Origin: Fimbriimonadales bacterium
Lineage (GTDB): Bacteria; Armatimonadota; Fimbriimonadia; Fimbriimonadales; GBS-DC
Length of the DNA stretch: 64,000 bases
Assembly (NCBI GenBank): GCA_025998675.1
Contig: AP024673.1
Coordinates: forward strand, 186,001 to 250,000
Direction: 5' to 3'
Below the pieces are notes generated by a model. The model saw only the letters and a program-made list of their open reading frames with translations. It was not told the DNA's origin and did not search any database. The position numbers and the translations under genes are program-made. Shown here in pieces: positions 52,263 through 61,075 of the stretch. Within the stretch, counting starts at the first letter, position 1. Every line of letters begins with the position of its first letter.

Positions 52263-54632
52263 TCCTCCTGAACCCTGTTCCGAGTGTGCGATCACAGGCT
52301 CCTTCACGCGTCGCGGCGTGCGTCCACGCGGCTTGACCACGCGCGGCTGGGGCGCTGGGAACGACTCGCCTGTCGCACGCGCCGCGCCGTAGCGCACATC
52401 CCGCGCGCGGCGCAGCGTCGCCAGCAGCCCGCCCAGCAGCGTCAGCGGCGGACCCAGCCACACCAGAATCGTGAACGGCTTGTAATATACCTCCAGCGGA
52501 ATCACCCAGCGCGGCGCAGTCTCAGGCTTGTTCGGTACCATCACCAGCTGGAACTGCACCAGCCGACGGTTCACATCCATCTGCCCAATCAGAATCTGCG
52601 CGCCGTCGGGCAACGGCACAGGTATCGGCACCACCCCGCCGCCCGTCACCATGCGGAATGGCTCCACCTCCACAGGCGCCTTCCAGTCGGGATGACTCAC
52701 GCGGGCTTTCGCGATGGCGCGGAATCCTTCTGTACCCATCGCTCCGCCCGTCTGAAAGCCGAGAAACTCGATGGTGTAGCCCTCGACCGTGCCCTTCTCC
52801 TTCTCATGCAGCGCCAGCGTTAGCGGGCTGACATCGATCTGCGGCGGCGCGAAAAACGACACATACAAATCGTGATCCCACCAGCGGATAATCGCGGGCC
52901 AGACCACATTGTTGCCCGTCTCGCGACGCTGGTCCTGATAGAAACGCGGCTCCACGACGAACTTCTCATCGTGCGAGGCAATCTCGATGCGCACGCGATT
53001 GAACTTATCGGCGAGCGGCTCCCCGGGAAACTTCTCGTTGCCCGTCATGCCCAGATAGCGCCATTTGTAGCCCATCGCGAAGGTGTCTTGCCCCTGCAGA
53101 ATCACCACGCGCTCCTTGCGCTCATAGCCGTAGGACAGAATCAGCCCCAGGATTGCCAGCGCCAATCCAACATGGGTGATCAAGCCGCCCAGCGTCAGAC
53201 GCGAGGTACGCACACGCCGCCAGATGGCGCCCAGATTCGCATAGGCGGTGAAGGCGACCAGCGTGCAAATCAGCAGGGTAATCGGCTCGCGAAAGCCCAG
53301 GAAGAACAGCACGAACCCCGTCGCGACCGCCGCCAACCAGCTTTTGGTCAACCGCTCCAGCGCGCTGTCGAGGCACATCCCGCGCCATGTGAGAATCGGC
53401 GCCGCCGCCAGCGCAATCGCCGTAATCACAATCCACGGGATATGCACCTGATTGTAAAACTCTGGCTTGAGCGCCTCCATCTGCTTGCCGACTGCTTTCG
53501 TGATGAGCGGCCAGGAGGTGCCGACGAGGCTAATCAGCGCAGAAATACTCAGCAGCACAATCCCCCAGCGCACCGCCGCCTCGCGCGAGAAGCCCTTCGT
53601 CTGGTCAGGCGCAGGCAGGGGCATCTGCCGATAGCGCCACGCCCACAGCCCTAAGGTGAACAACACGCTGCCAATCAGCATGCCCAGCAGAATCTTGAGC
53701 GCATTCGTCTCCATGTTCACGAACGAATGCACGGAGACCTCCGCAAGCGCGCCGCTGCGCGTCAGGAAAGTGCCGTACAGGAACAGCAGGTGCGGCAACG
53801 CCAGCAGCAGCGGGTTCCAGCGCACCATCCGCCCGCGATTAATCTGCAGCATCAGCCCGTGTAGCCCCGCCGCCATAAACAGCCACGGGAAGTACGAGCT
53901 GTTCTCCACAGGGTCCCACGCCCAGAAGCCGCCCCAGCCGAGCGTCTCATACGCCCAGTAGCCGCCGAGCGCCAGCCCGAAACCGAGCATCGTCGCTGAG
54001 TAAATCGCCCACGGGCGCACCCGCACAGCGAACTCGTGATACTCGTTGCGCCAGAGCGCGGCGATCGCATAGGCAAACGGCACAGTCAACGCGGCGAACC
54101 CCGCGAAGATAATCGGCGGGTGAATCTTCATCCATGGGTTTTCCAGTACGGGGTTCAGCCCGAACCCGTCGCGCGGCGGCCACACCGCAGGCGCAGGGTC
54201 GGGCTTCGGCAGCGGCGCAAACGGACTCTGGAACGCCAGAATCGCCATCAGCAGCAGGATGACCCCGCCGTACACCGCCATCACCCAGCGCTCGTAGCCC
54301 CCTGCAGTGCGCATCAAAATCAGACCATAAACGCCCAACCAGAACGCCCACAGCAGGAAGCTGCCCTCCTGACCAGCCCACGCGCTGGCGATTTTGAACA
54401 GCGGCGTCAGCGACTCCTCGCTGAAACTGTACACATATTGCAGGTCGTACCGCCCCGTCAGCAGAGCGTACATCAGCAGCCCTTCCGCCGCCACAATCGC
54501 GGCGAACGCCCCCACAAACGCCCCGCGCGCCCCGCGCCTCAGCGCGGGACGCCTGCCGCTCATCAGGTACAGCCCGACCGACGCAAGCGCGAGCAGCACG
54601 CCCGCCCACACAACAACATATCCGATGGTCAT
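52260..54632 (-). CDS. ccmF: Cytochrome c biogenesis protein CcmF
   Basis: 790 residues, about fifteen membrane segments. CcmF transfers heme from holo-CcmE to apocytochrome c in System I. The WWD-type heme site reads WGGFWAWDPVENSSYFPWL, and conserved HPPIIFAGFAALTVPFAY and FGTFLTRSG-type LYGTFLTRSGALAEVSVHSF segments follow. The last ~150 residues are a periplasmic beta-rich domain and a short basic tail. The TAA stop lies in the end of the neighbouring MITE-like element, so the tail may be altered. It follows ccmE by 33 nt on the same strand. Confidence 0.94.
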   Translation of the reverse strand: MTIGYVVVWAGVLLALASVGLYLMSGRRPALRRGARGAFVGAFAAIVAAEGLLMYALLTGRYDLQYVYSFSEESLTPLFKIASAWAGQEGSFLLWAFWLGVYGLILMRTAGGYERWVMAVYGGVILLLMAILAFQSPFAPLPKPDPAPAVWPPRDGFGLNPVLENPWMKIHPPIIFAGFAALTVPFAYAIAALWRNEYHEFAVRVRPWAIYSATMLGFGLALGGYWAYETLGWGGFWAWDPVENSSYFPWLFMAAGLHGLMLQINRGRMVRWNPLLLALPHLLFLYGTFLTRSGALAEVSVHSFVNMETNALKILLGMLIGSVLFTLGLWAWRYRQMPLPAPDQTKGFSREAAVRWGIVLLSISALISLVGTSWPLITKAVGKQMEALKPEFYNQVHIPWIVITAIALAAAPILTWRGMCLDSALERLTKSWLAAVATGFVLFFLGFREPITLLICTLVAFTAYANLGAIWRRVRTSRLTLGGLITHVGLALAILGLILSYGYERKERVVILQGQDTFAMGYKWRYLGMTGNEKFPGEPLADKFNRVRIEIASHDEKFVVEPRFYQDQRRETGNNVVWPAIIRWWDHDLYVSFFAPPQIDVSPLTLALHEKEKGTVEGYTIEFLGFQTGGAMGTEGFRAIAKARVSHPDWKAPVEVEPFRMVTGGGVVPIPVPLPDGAQILIGQMDVNRRLVQFQLVMVPNKPETAPRWVIPLEVYYKPFTILVWLGPPLTLLGGLLATLRRARDVRYGAARATGESFPAPQPRVVKPRGRTPRRVKEPVIAHSEQGSGG

Positions 54633-54665
54633 AGCACACCTCGCCGCACAGGCGATTGCCCGCGC

Positions 54666-55043
54666 TTATCTGTTCGCAGTCTGGGTCTCACCCTGATACT
54701 TGCTGGGGCACTTCACCAGCATCTCCTCCGCGTAAAACACGCCATCTTTATAGCTGCCGATGGCGACCACCTGACTGGCAGCCTCGAAGTTGTTGGGCTT
54801 GCCCTTCGGGTAGACCACCTTCACGCGCCCCGTCTCGTCCTCGCCCTCAAAAGTGAGCGTCATCGTCTTGATATCGAACTGAACAGTGTCCTGGAGCGGT
54901 TTCAGGGGGAGGTGCACATTCTGCCCGCGGGTCTGCAACTGCTCGACCTTCACATAGGGGCTGGTGTTATTAACAAACGCCCGCACGGTGAACGCAATCC
55001 CCGCAAGTACCAGCACAAGCGTAAGGATACTGCCGAGTTTCAT
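54666..55043 (-). CDS. ccmE: Cytochrome c maturation protein CcmE, Cys-type
   Basis: 125 residues: one N-terminal membrane anchor (ILTLVLVLAGIAFTVRAF), then the OB-fold heme chaperone domain (VKVEQLQTRGQNVHLPL...DIKTMTLTFEGED...VVYPKGKPNNFEAASQVVAIGSY). The heme attachment site reads VKCPSKY, Cys112-x3-Tyr116, instead of the usual His-x3-Tyr. This Cys variant is established for archaea and some bacteria with a modified System I. Together with ccmF it forms a two-gene operon; ccmABCD/H are not in the window. A TATAAT box lies 9 nt before the ATG. Confidence 0.9.
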   Translation of the reverse strand: MKLGSILTLVLVLAGIAFTVRAFVNNTSPYVKVEQLQTRGQNVHLPLKPLQDTVQFDIKTMTLTFEGEDETGRVKVVYPKGKPNNFEAASQVVAIGSYKDGVFYAEEMLVKCPSKYQGETQTANR

Positions 55044-55052
55044 AGCGCGCTT

Positions 55053-55058
55053 ATTATA
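55053..55058 (-). promoter_or_regulatory. -10 box (TATAAT) of ccmE
   Basis: On the minus strand TATAAT ends 9 nt before the ccmE ATG; no Shine-Dalgarno is seen. Confidence 0.45.
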
Positions 55059-55087
55059 CCCCAGCGGGACAGTAGTTGGGGTATCAT

Positions 55088-55399
55088 ATGGCTATGCACA
55101 GGCTGGCGTTTCGACGCATAGCGACCTGGGCGGCAGTGGTCTGGCTGATAACGATTCTATCAGCCGAACTGCTGCACTTCGCTATCGAGGAGAGCAGCCA
55201 GACCGCGCAACGCGAGTGTCCCGTGTGTCTGTTTCACTCGACACACGGGCAGGTCAGCCAGCCTGAGACGATTCTCACCCCAGTTTTTGTGATTGCGTGG
55301 GTCGAGTGCGCGACGCTGCCGCGCTACGCGCAGGTACTGCCCACGCTCCCCCTGAACCGTTCGTGCGCCACGCGCGCGCCTCCTGTCCTCGCGCTGTAG
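55088..55399 (+). CDS. Small membrane/periplasmic protein with a Cys pair
   Basis: 103 residues from the ATG at 55088 (an in-frame ATG at 55094 and a TTG at 55076 are alternatives). One N-terminal hydrophobic segment (IATWAAVVWLITILSAELLHF) is followed by ECPVCLFHSTHGQ, a CxxC motif with two nearby His, and an ALPRYAQVLP-like C-terminus. The form (membrane helix, CxxC-His, Pro-rich end) is like the DUF2946 group of small metal-linked membrane proteins. It is divergent from ccmE, so a metal or redox role in cytochrome assembly is possible but unproven. Confidence 0.55.
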   Translation: MAMHRLAFRRIATWAAVVWLITILSAELLHFAIEESSQTAQRECPVCLFHSTHGQVSQPETILTPVFVIAWVECATLPRYAQVLPTLPLNRSCATRAPPVLAL

Positions 55400-55516
55400 G
55401 GCGCATACGCCGCCGCAGGGTGCGTCGGCGATGCTACCACGCGCGAGCGGGAACCTCCCGCTTGTGATTGCGCTGCCATCGTTGGCAGGCTCAATACACA
55501 GATAGGAGGCGATACG

Positions 55517-56314
55517 ATGAAACGCAACGGCTTTACGCTGATTGAACTGCTGGTCGTGATAGCGATTATTGCGATTCTGGCGGCGATTCTGTTCCCTGTG
55601 TTCGCACAGGCGCGCGCAAAAGCGCGACAGACGCAGTGCCTGAGCAATATGCGCCAGATTGGCGTCGCGGTCAACATGTACCTCAACGACTACGACGAGG
55701 GCTATCCCTTCACGATGGCAATCATCAACGGGATACCCAGCACGGTCAACTACTGGGCAGTGCATAACTATCAGGCGTCGCTGGAGCCATACATCAAGAT
55801 GGATCGCGGACTGCGCAACAAGCAGAATGTCTGGTGGGACCCGTCCGACCCCGATCGGAGCGTGCCCGCGATGTGGGGCTCGTTCACCGACAACGGCTTC
55901 TTCACGGGCATGCCGCGCCGACTGGCGGAGGTAACGCGCCCCTCTGGAACCATCTACGCCATCCTGCGCGGCGACCCGTGGACGCAGATTGTGGGCGTCA
56001 CGCCGCCCAACCCGCTGCCTGTCAACAACCCCAACGACCCGTTCTGGGTGTCCGAGTTCTTCGACATGTGTTTAGACCCGTGGGCGGAGACGACCGATGT
56101 GAACCATCCCTACCACTGGTCGAAGGGACGCGCAGCGCCCCCGTGTAGCCTGTTCCCGAACGCCGCCAACTGCGGCGACTGGGACGAGCAAATTGCCAAA
56201 ACGCGCTATCAGGGCGGCACAGCGGCGCTGTACGCGGACGGACACGCCAAGCATGTGCGCTTCTCCCAGACCTACCGCGCCATCGACGACAATCAGTGGA
56301 GCATCAACCTGTAA
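55517..56314 (+). CDS. Prepilin-like protein with DGH motif
   Basis: 265 residues. [49 protein letters not shown] is a textbook H-X9-DG/DUF1559-group prepilin N-terminus, and the C-terminus reads [26 protein letters not shown] is 8 nt before the ATG. The region between is rich in Pro/Trp/Asn and probably forms a small beta domain. It stands alone with a strong terminator-like hairpin after it. Members of this family are numerous and unlinked to pilus operons in Armatimonadota and Planctomycetota. Confidence 0.9.
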   Translation: MKRNGFTLIELLVVIAIIAILAAILFPVFAQARAKARQTQCLSNMRQIGVAVNMYLNDYDEGYPFTMAIINGIPSTVNYWAVHNYQASLEPYIKMDRGLRNKQNVWWDPSDPDRSVPAMWGSFTDNGFFTGMPRRLAEVTRPSGTIYAILRGDPWTQIVGVTPPNPLPVNNPNDPFWVSEFFDMCLDPWAETTDVNHPYHWSKGRAAPPCSLFPNAANCGDWDEQIAKTRYQGGTAALYADGHAKHVRFSQTYRAIDDNQWSINL

Positions 56315-56339
56315 GCGGGCGCGGTTGATTGGAGCGTGT

Positions 56340-56380
56340 GTTCCCCCTGTCTGCATCAGCAACCTGCAGGCAGGGGGAAC
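56340..56380 (+). terminator. Rho-independent-like terminator after the prepilin gene
   Basis: GTTCCCCCTG (56340-56349) pairs with CAGGGGGAAC (56371-56380), with an inner TCTGCA/CTGCAGG extension, and is followed by CTCGTTTTC. It lies 25 nt beyond the stop. Confidence 0.75.
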
Positions 56381-56409
56381 CTCGTTTTCAGGGGCGAATC
56401 TGTAGCCCG

Positions 56410-57603
56410 ATGCACGAAGCGTACCAGACTCTCACGACGCTCATCCATGCGTTTGGGGCGCGTCCCGCAACGACGGACGCCGAATCGCGCCTGCGTGAGT
56501 ACCTGCATCGCCGTCTGCAGGCGCACGAGCGGCTGACGGTCTTCGAGCAGCCGTTCCGCAGTGTGCCGTCGCTCACGCCTGCGTGGCTGACGGTCTCCGC
56601 GCTGTTTGTAGCGTCCGCTGTGCTGGGCTGGCTGCACGCGCCGATGCTCTGGTGGGTGGGCGCGGGATGCGCTCTGCTGGCGCTGGCGATGTTCTGGGGG
56701 CTGGCGAGCGGCGGCTGGGATGTGATGCGCCTGTTTCCGCAACGGGCGAGCGCGAACCTGATTGCCGTCGCGCCTGCGCAGGGCGAAACGCGGCGGCGCA
56801 TCGTGTTGATGGCGCACATCGACACGCAGCGCGCCGCGCTGATGTGGCATCCGCGCCATGTGCGGGCGTTCGGGCGCAACTTCCAGCTGCAGGCGGGCGC
56901 GCTGACGGCGCATACGCTCGGCGCGCTGCTGCTGGCGCTGTCGCCGTGGCTGGGGCAGGCGTGGCTGCCTGTCGTTGCGCGCGCGGCAATCGCGCTCGGC
57001 GGACTGGTCGCGCTCTACGGGATGGCGCTGCTGATTCACCGCGAGCGGTTCCTGCCGTGGGTGCAGGGCGCGAACGACAACGGGTCGGGAACCGCCGCGC
57101 TGCTGACCGTGCTGGAGCGGCTCGCCGACAGCCCCCTGCCGCACACGGAGGTCTGGGGCGTGTTCACGGGCTGCGAGGAGGTCGGCAGACCCTGCGGCGC
57201 GTATGCCTTCGAACGCGAGTACGGACACCAGCTGCGCGACGCCGAGTTCCTGATTATCGACCACATCGGGCGGGGCGAGCCGCGCTACCTGATTGCGGAG
57301 GCGATGCTCCCCCGCGCGCATGCGCATCCCGAGATGGTGCAGGCGATGGAGCGGCTCGCGGCGGAGCATCCCGACCTGTGCCTGCAGCCGAGCGCGGTTC
57401 CGCACGGCGCGTACACTGATGCGCTGCCGTTCTACCGGGGCGGCTACCGCGCAATTGCCCTCTGGTGCGAAATCGAAAAAGGCGTCCCGCCCCACTGGCA
57501 CTGGATCACCGACACGCTTGAGCATGTGTCGGCGTCCGACCTCCAGCGGGCGGTCGCCGTGATAGAAGCGTTCTGTCAGACGGCGGGTTCAGGACGCCCG
57601 TAG
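56410..57603 (+). CDS. M28-family metallopeptidase with membrane segments
   Basis: 397 residues from the ATG at 56410. M28 zinc ligands are visible: His-Asp in LMAHIDTQ, Asp in QGANDNGSGTAALL, Glu-Glu in GCEEVG, Asp in IIDHIG, and His in HWHWITDTLEHV. Residues ~60-105 and ~165-215 are strongly hydrophobic (AWLTVSALFVASAVLGWL; LGALLLALSPWLGQAWLPVV) and interrupt the usual catalytic fold with two membrane hairpins, so the enzyme is probably membrane-integrated. Expected activity is aminopeptidase on small peptides. The C-terminus overlaps the convergent fba by 28 bp. Confidence 0.86.
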   Translation: MHEAYQTLTTLIHAFGARPATTDAESRLREYLHRRLQAHERLTVFEQPFRSVPSLTPAWLTVSALFVASAVLGWLHAPMLWWVGAGCALLALAMFWGLASGGWDVMRLFPQRASANLIAVAPAQGETRRRIVLMAHIDTQRAALMWHPRHVRAFGRNFQLQAGALTAHTLGALLLALSPWLGQAWLPVVARAAIALGGLVALYGMALLIHRERFLPWVQGANDNGSGTAALLTVLERLADSPLPHTEVWGVFTGCEEVGRPCGAYAFEREYGHQLRDAEFLIIDHIGRGEPRYLIAEAMLPRAHAHPEMVQAMERLAAEHPDLCLQPSAVPHGAYTDALPFYRGGYRAIALWCEIEKGVPPHWHWITDTLEHVSASDLQRAVAVIEAFCQTAGSGRP

Positions 57604-58511
57604 TCGCGCATAATCTCCTGAATCTGCTCCACCAGTCGCGCGGCTTCCTCGTAGGGGCGTTGCCAGATGTTGCGCCCGAAAATCAGCCCAATCGCGCCTG
57701 CGTCCATCGACAGGCGGACTTTGTTCAGCACATCGGCGTCGTTGCCCTTCTCGCCGCCCGACAGCAGCACGAAGGTGTTCACCGCTGAGCCGACCACGCG
57801 CTGGATGCGCTGCTCGTCGTTCTCTTCCAGCTCGTTGTAGGGCTTGGGGTGCTTGGCGCGCTCTTCAGGCGGGGCGAGCTTGGGGAAGTTGACCTTCACG
57901 ATGTCCGCGCCGAGTTCCGCCGCCGTGCGCGCCGCGTAGTCGACCGCCCAGAGGCTGTCGCGCCCGCCTTTCGCCTGCACCGCCTCGCCGCGCGGGTACG
58001 CCCACACAATCAGCGGCATGCCGTACGCCTCCGCCGCCGCGCGCACCTCCATGAACTGATGGAAGTCCTCGTCCTGGCGCGGCGAGCCGACATAGAGCGT
58101 GTAGCCCACTGCGTCCGCGCCCAGCCGCACGGCGTCCTCCACGCGCGAATTCAGCGGCGAGAGCGCGTGCGCGTCCGAGGGAATCTCGGTCTTGCCGTTC
58201 AGCTTCAGAATCAGCGGGATCCTGCCTGCGAACTTCGCCAGATACTTCTCGGCGATTCCGTACTGGAACGCCACCGCCGAAAAGCCCAGGTCAATCGCCA
58301 GCCGACAGATGTAGTCGGGGTCGCCCGACGGCGGGTAGGGGAAAAAGTCGCGCGGTCCGTGTTCCAGCCCCTGATCGTACGGCAGCACCATCAGCGTGCC
58401 GTTGCCGATGCCGTACTTATACATCATGCGGTACAGGCGGGTACGCTTGCCCGTACTCAAATGGGGCAAATCGCTCAGTGAGAGCCGTCTGGTTGGCGTC
58501 ATCGTCGTCAT
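57576..58511 (-). CDS. fba: Class I fructose-bisphosphate aldolase (DhnA/archaeal type)
   Basis: 311 residues from the ATG at 58511 behind GAGGTGG. The start reads RTRLYRMMYKYGIGNGTLMVLPYDQGLEHGP, then FSAVAFQYG, LILKLNGKTEIP, the Schiff-base Lys in DIVKVNFP, and a C-terminal VLLSGGEKGNDADVL and GAIGLIFGRNIWQRP. This is the DhnA/archaeal-type class I aldolase rather than the classical bacterial class II enzyme. It cleaves or forms fructose 1,6-bisphosphate. It follows aroQ by 22 nt. In some thermophiles a related enzyme feeds aromatic amino-acid synthesis, but the common DhnA-like bulk suggests glycolysis/gluconeogenesis. Confidence 0.9.
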   Translation of the reverse strand: MTTMTPTRRLSLSDLPHLSTGKRTRLYRMMYKYGIGNGTLMVLPYDQGLEHGPRDFFPYPPSGDPDYICRLAIDLGFSAVAFQYGIAEKYLAKFAGRIPLILKLNGKTEIPSDAHALSPLNSRVEDAVRLGADAVGYTLYVGSPRQDEDFHQFMEVRAAAEAYGMPLIVWAYPRGEAVQAKGGRDSLWAVDYAARTAAELGADIVKVNFPKLAPPEERAKHPKPYNELEENDEQRIQRVVGSAVNTFVLLSGGEKGNDADVLNKVRLSMDAGAIGLIFGRNIWQRPYEEAARLVEQIQEIMRDYGRPEPAV

Positions 58512-58533
58512 TGTTCCACCTCGCTGCTGGGGA

Positions 58534-58986
58534 TTATACCTGCTCGGCGGGTTTCTGGAGCAGGTACGCCATCGCCTGAACCGCCAGCAGGTAGCTGTGT
58601 GCGCCGAAGCCGCTAATCTGTCCCACACACGCGGGCGCAATCGCCGAGTGATGGCGGAACGGCTCGCGGGCGTAGATGTTGCTCAGGTGTACCTCGATTG
58701 CAGGCAGCCCGGCTGCGCGGATAGCGTCGTGCAAGGCGATGCTGGTATGCGTGTACGCTCCTGCATTGATGATGATTCCGTCCGCCCACTCGCGCGCCGC
58801 GTGCAGCGCGTCGATCAGCGCGCCCTCGTGATTCGACTGCACATGGCGCAGCTCCAGCCCCAGCGACTGGGCGTACTCGGTCGCGCGTTGCACGATGGAC
58901 TCCAGCGTCTCCGCGCCATAAATCGCTGGCTCGCGCGTCCCCAGCAGGTTCAGATTCGGTCCGTTGAGTAGCAGTATGCGGCGCAT
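58534..58986 (-). CDS. aroQ: 3-dehydroquinate dehydratase, type II
   Basis: 150 residues from ATG at 58986. Type II enzymes are dodecamers that dehydrate 3-dehydroquinate in the shikimate pathway. Signatures: [20 protein letters not shown] with the catalytic Tyr/Arg, [47 protein letters not shown] with the catalytic His, and [18 protein letters not shown] box (58995-59000, minus strand) lies 8 nt before the ATG. It is coupled with fba. Confidence 0.96.
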   Translation of the reverse strand: MRRILLLNGPNLNLLGTREPAIYGAETLESIVQRATEYAQSLGLELRHVQSNHEGALIDALHAAREWADGIIINAGAYTHTSIALHDAIRAAGLPAIEVHLSNIYAREPFRHHSAIAPACVGQISGFGAHSYLLAVQAMAYLLQKPAEQV

Positions 58987-59133
58987 ACGGGGGTATTGTA
59001 CCGTCAATTACACCCCTCTCCGAAACGCCACCGTGCCCACCATCATCATCTCCTTCCAGAGCGCATGCACGCCCTGTGAATTGTACCCTTCAGGGTTGGC
59101 AACCGCCTTCCTGTCGTCATCTCTGGCGTCGAG

Positions 59134-59139
59134 TAGAAT
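59134..59139 (+). promoter_or_regulatory. -10 box (TAGAAT) of a near-leaderless gene
   Basis: TAGAAT ends 7 nt before the ATG at 59147; no Shine-Dalgarno. Confidence 0.45.
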
Positions 59140-59146
59140 TCCCGCG

Positions 59147-59608
59147 ATGGCGCTGCCTGGAGATTACATTGGGGATCCCGACTTCGAACTGGCGGGTTTG
59201 AGGCTCTGGATACACGGCTACGAGTTCCCGCACCTGACCGACTGGCACGACGGGAACTGGCTGATTGCGACGGCGCACTACCAGAACGAAAACGCCAGTG
59301 TGTGGGTTCCTCACGAGCCGATGTTGCTCACATGGGAGCTGCGCGACTGGCTCAAAGCGATGGAGAATCTTTACCGTCGCCTGCGGGGAATTGCAACGCT
59401 GGAGCCGACCGAGCCGTATCTGTTTGTAGAGTTGCGCGCCGCCAACGAGCGCGGCGATATCGAGATGCGTTTGGAAATCACGCCCGACCCCTCAAGCGAA
59501 CAGCATCGCTTCTGGAATGCAACCGACTCATCCTACTTGCCCGACGCGATGCGCCAGCTACAGGAGATCCTGAATCGCTATCCCGTGCGGGGCAGGAGCG
59601 ATTACTAA
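59147..59608 (+). CDS. WapI-like immunity-type hypothetical protein
   Basis: 153 residues from the ATG at 59147. The chain is FELAGLRLWIHGYEFPHLTDWHDGNWLIATAHYQNENASVWVPHEPMLLTWELRDWLKAMENLYRRL, with a conserved-looking W...DWHDGNWL entry, a strand pair, and an LLTWEL helix; a beta-rich C-terminal half ends YLPDAMRQLQEILNRYPVRG. This pattern resembles the WapI/Imm-type family found as lone immunity-like proteins in many genomes. No toxin is adjacent, so the immunity label is only by resemblance. TAGAAT 7 nt upstream suggests leaderless expression. Confidence 0.6.
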   Translation: MALPGDYIGDPDFELAGLRLWIHGYEFPHLTDWHDGNWLIATAHYQNENASVWVPHEPMLLTWELRDWLKAMENLYRRLRGIATLEPTEPYLFVELRAANERGDIEMRLEITPDPSSEQHRFWNATDSSYLPDAMRQLQEILNRYPVRGRSDY

Positions 59609-59623
59609 ATCCTGTTTCGCCTG

Positions 59624-59782
59624 CTAACGGAGGTCGTCAGGCGACTCTGATGCACCCGTCGGTTCCTCGAACAGGCGAAGGTAGGGCTCGAACCGAAATC
59701 GTCGGTTGCGAGCGTAGCCAGTGATTTCACGCAGCAGCCCACCTGCACTGACTTGATAAATGCTGTGTTGATGATGCGCCTG
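59624..59782 (-). pseudogene. 3' fragment of an unidentified gene
   Basis: On the minus strand 52 codons run open without a start (QVSAGGLLREITGYARNRR, then FRFEPYLRLFEEPT) to a TAG at 59624. The sense looks protein-like, and an inserted MITE-like element lies just upstream at 59814. Probably the remnant of a gene broken by insertion or decay. Confidence 0.35.
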
Positions 59783-59813
59783 CTACAGCGTCTGTAGACA
59801 ACGCAGCGAGTAA

Positions 59814-59990
59814 TAATACCAACCTGCTGGTCAGACTTCGTATTTACCTCGCGCACATCTGCACAGACATGCTGTTGAACGCACCCCGCGACTATGGAGT
59901 GCTGAAGCGGGAGCTTCAGCCTCGCGGAAGCTCCGCTTCCGCACTCCATAAATTGCTGATTTGCGAACTATGACCAGCAGATTGGTATAA
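59814..59990. mobile_element. MITE-like element, complete copy
   Basis: Ends are inverted repeats: TAATACCAACCTGCTGGTCA (59814-59833) and TGACCAGCAGATTGGTATAA (59971-59990), 18 of 20 matching. The core 59893-59950 has outer stem TATGGAGTGC/GCACTCCATA with hairpins GCTGAAGC-ggga-GCTTCAGC and GCGGAAGC-tcc-GCTTCCGC. No coding capacity. Confidence 0.85.
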
Positions 59991-60042
59991 GTCCCTACGC
60001 ACAGCGCTCTAACGAGCTACTCCTTGCCCATTGATGTGTACT

Positions 60043-61056
60043 CTACAGACTCGGCGAACCCTGCAACAGAAACGCAATCAGTCGAACGATTACATCCTTC
60101 TCTCGGGGGGGACTCTCAGCGACGAGCAGGGTCAGGGCAACCAATGCTTCCTCGGAAATCCGCGCCGTACCATCGTTGCGGTAAAGCCACTGGTTTTTCT
60201 CGAGAAAACGCAAAAATAGGGCTGCTCCAATCCGCTTATTCCCATCTACGAACGGGTGATCCTTTACGAGAAAATAGAGTAGATGAGCCGCTTTCTCGGC
60301 GAGTGTCGGATATGCGTCTTGTCCCCCAACAGTCTGAAAGACAGTCGACAATATTCCAGCAAGCCTCTGTCCTTGTTCCAGCCCAAATAACTGGCTGTTG
60401 GGGTAGTCAGACCTCATTTTTGCGATGAGTGTGCAAGCTTCCTCGTAGGAGAGTGGCTCAGCCGTCATGGGGGAGCCTGTCGGTTGGGGGATCTGCCCGT
60501 GGTCATAAGCATCCAACACGCTTAGGGCAAAGGCATACTCGTGCAGGATCCGCAGCAAACCTGTCGTCTCCTCACCACTCAACTCACGCCGCTCCGACAC
60601 AGTTGAGATTAATTGGATTGCCTGCCTTAGTTCAGCAAGCCTTTGCTGATTGACAGTGTATCCCTTGAGGATATGGTCGCGCAGTACCTGAGTCGCCCAG
60701 ATACGGAATTGCGTCCCTCGCCGGGAGTTGACACGATAGCCCACTGCAATAATCGCGTCGAGGTTGTAGTATTCTATCTGACGCCTTACCTGTCGTCCGC
60801 CCTCGTTCTGAACTGTTGCAAAAAATGCAACAGTTGACTCGCGGTCAAGCTCCCCTTCGCGGTAGATGTTGCGCAGGTGTCTGGAGATGACCGACTTGTC
60901 TCGCTCAAACAAGGCAGCCATTTGCTGTAAGCTTAGCCAGACAGTCTCTCGCTCTACACGCACCTCCAGGTGAATAGTCCCATCAGGCGATTCGTAGATG
61001 ACCAGCTCGCCATTCGGCGTAGGTGCGGGACTTTCTGGCAGTAGCGGTTCATTCAT
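60043..61056 (-). CDS. RhuM-Fic/DOC fusion protein
   Basis: 337 residues. The N-terminal ~150 residues are the RhuM domain (VWLSLQQMAALFERDKSVISRHLRNIY, a helix-turn-helix, then YYNLDAIIAVGYRVNSRRGTQFRIWATQVL). The C-terminal part is a Fic/DOC domain with the active motif HPFVDGNKR (268-276), complete for AMP transfer or phosphorylation. This fusion is a known toxin-like or virulence-linked arrangement. No separate antitoxin is visible. It lies 19 nt after ogg and 17+ nt rows lead back to ispH, so it may be co-transcribed with them. Confidence 0.9.
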   Translation of the reverse strand: MNEPLLPESPAPTPNGELVIYESPDGTIHLEVRVERETVWLSLQQMAALFERDKSVISRHLRNIYREGELDRESTVAFFATVQNEGGRQVRRQIEYYNLDAIIAVGYRVNSRRGTQFRIWATQVLRDHILKGYTVNQQRLAELRQAIQLISTVSERRELSGEETTGLLRILHEYAFALSVLDAYDHGQIPQPTGSPMTAEPLSYEEACTLIAKMRSDYPNSQLFGLEQGQRLAGILSTVFQTVGGQDAYPTLAEKAAHLLYFLVKDHPFVDGNKRIGAALFLRFLEKNQWLYRNDGTARISEEALVALTLLVAESPPREKDVIVRLIAFLLQGSPSL

Positions 61057-61075
61057 GCATCGCTGCCTCTACTTC

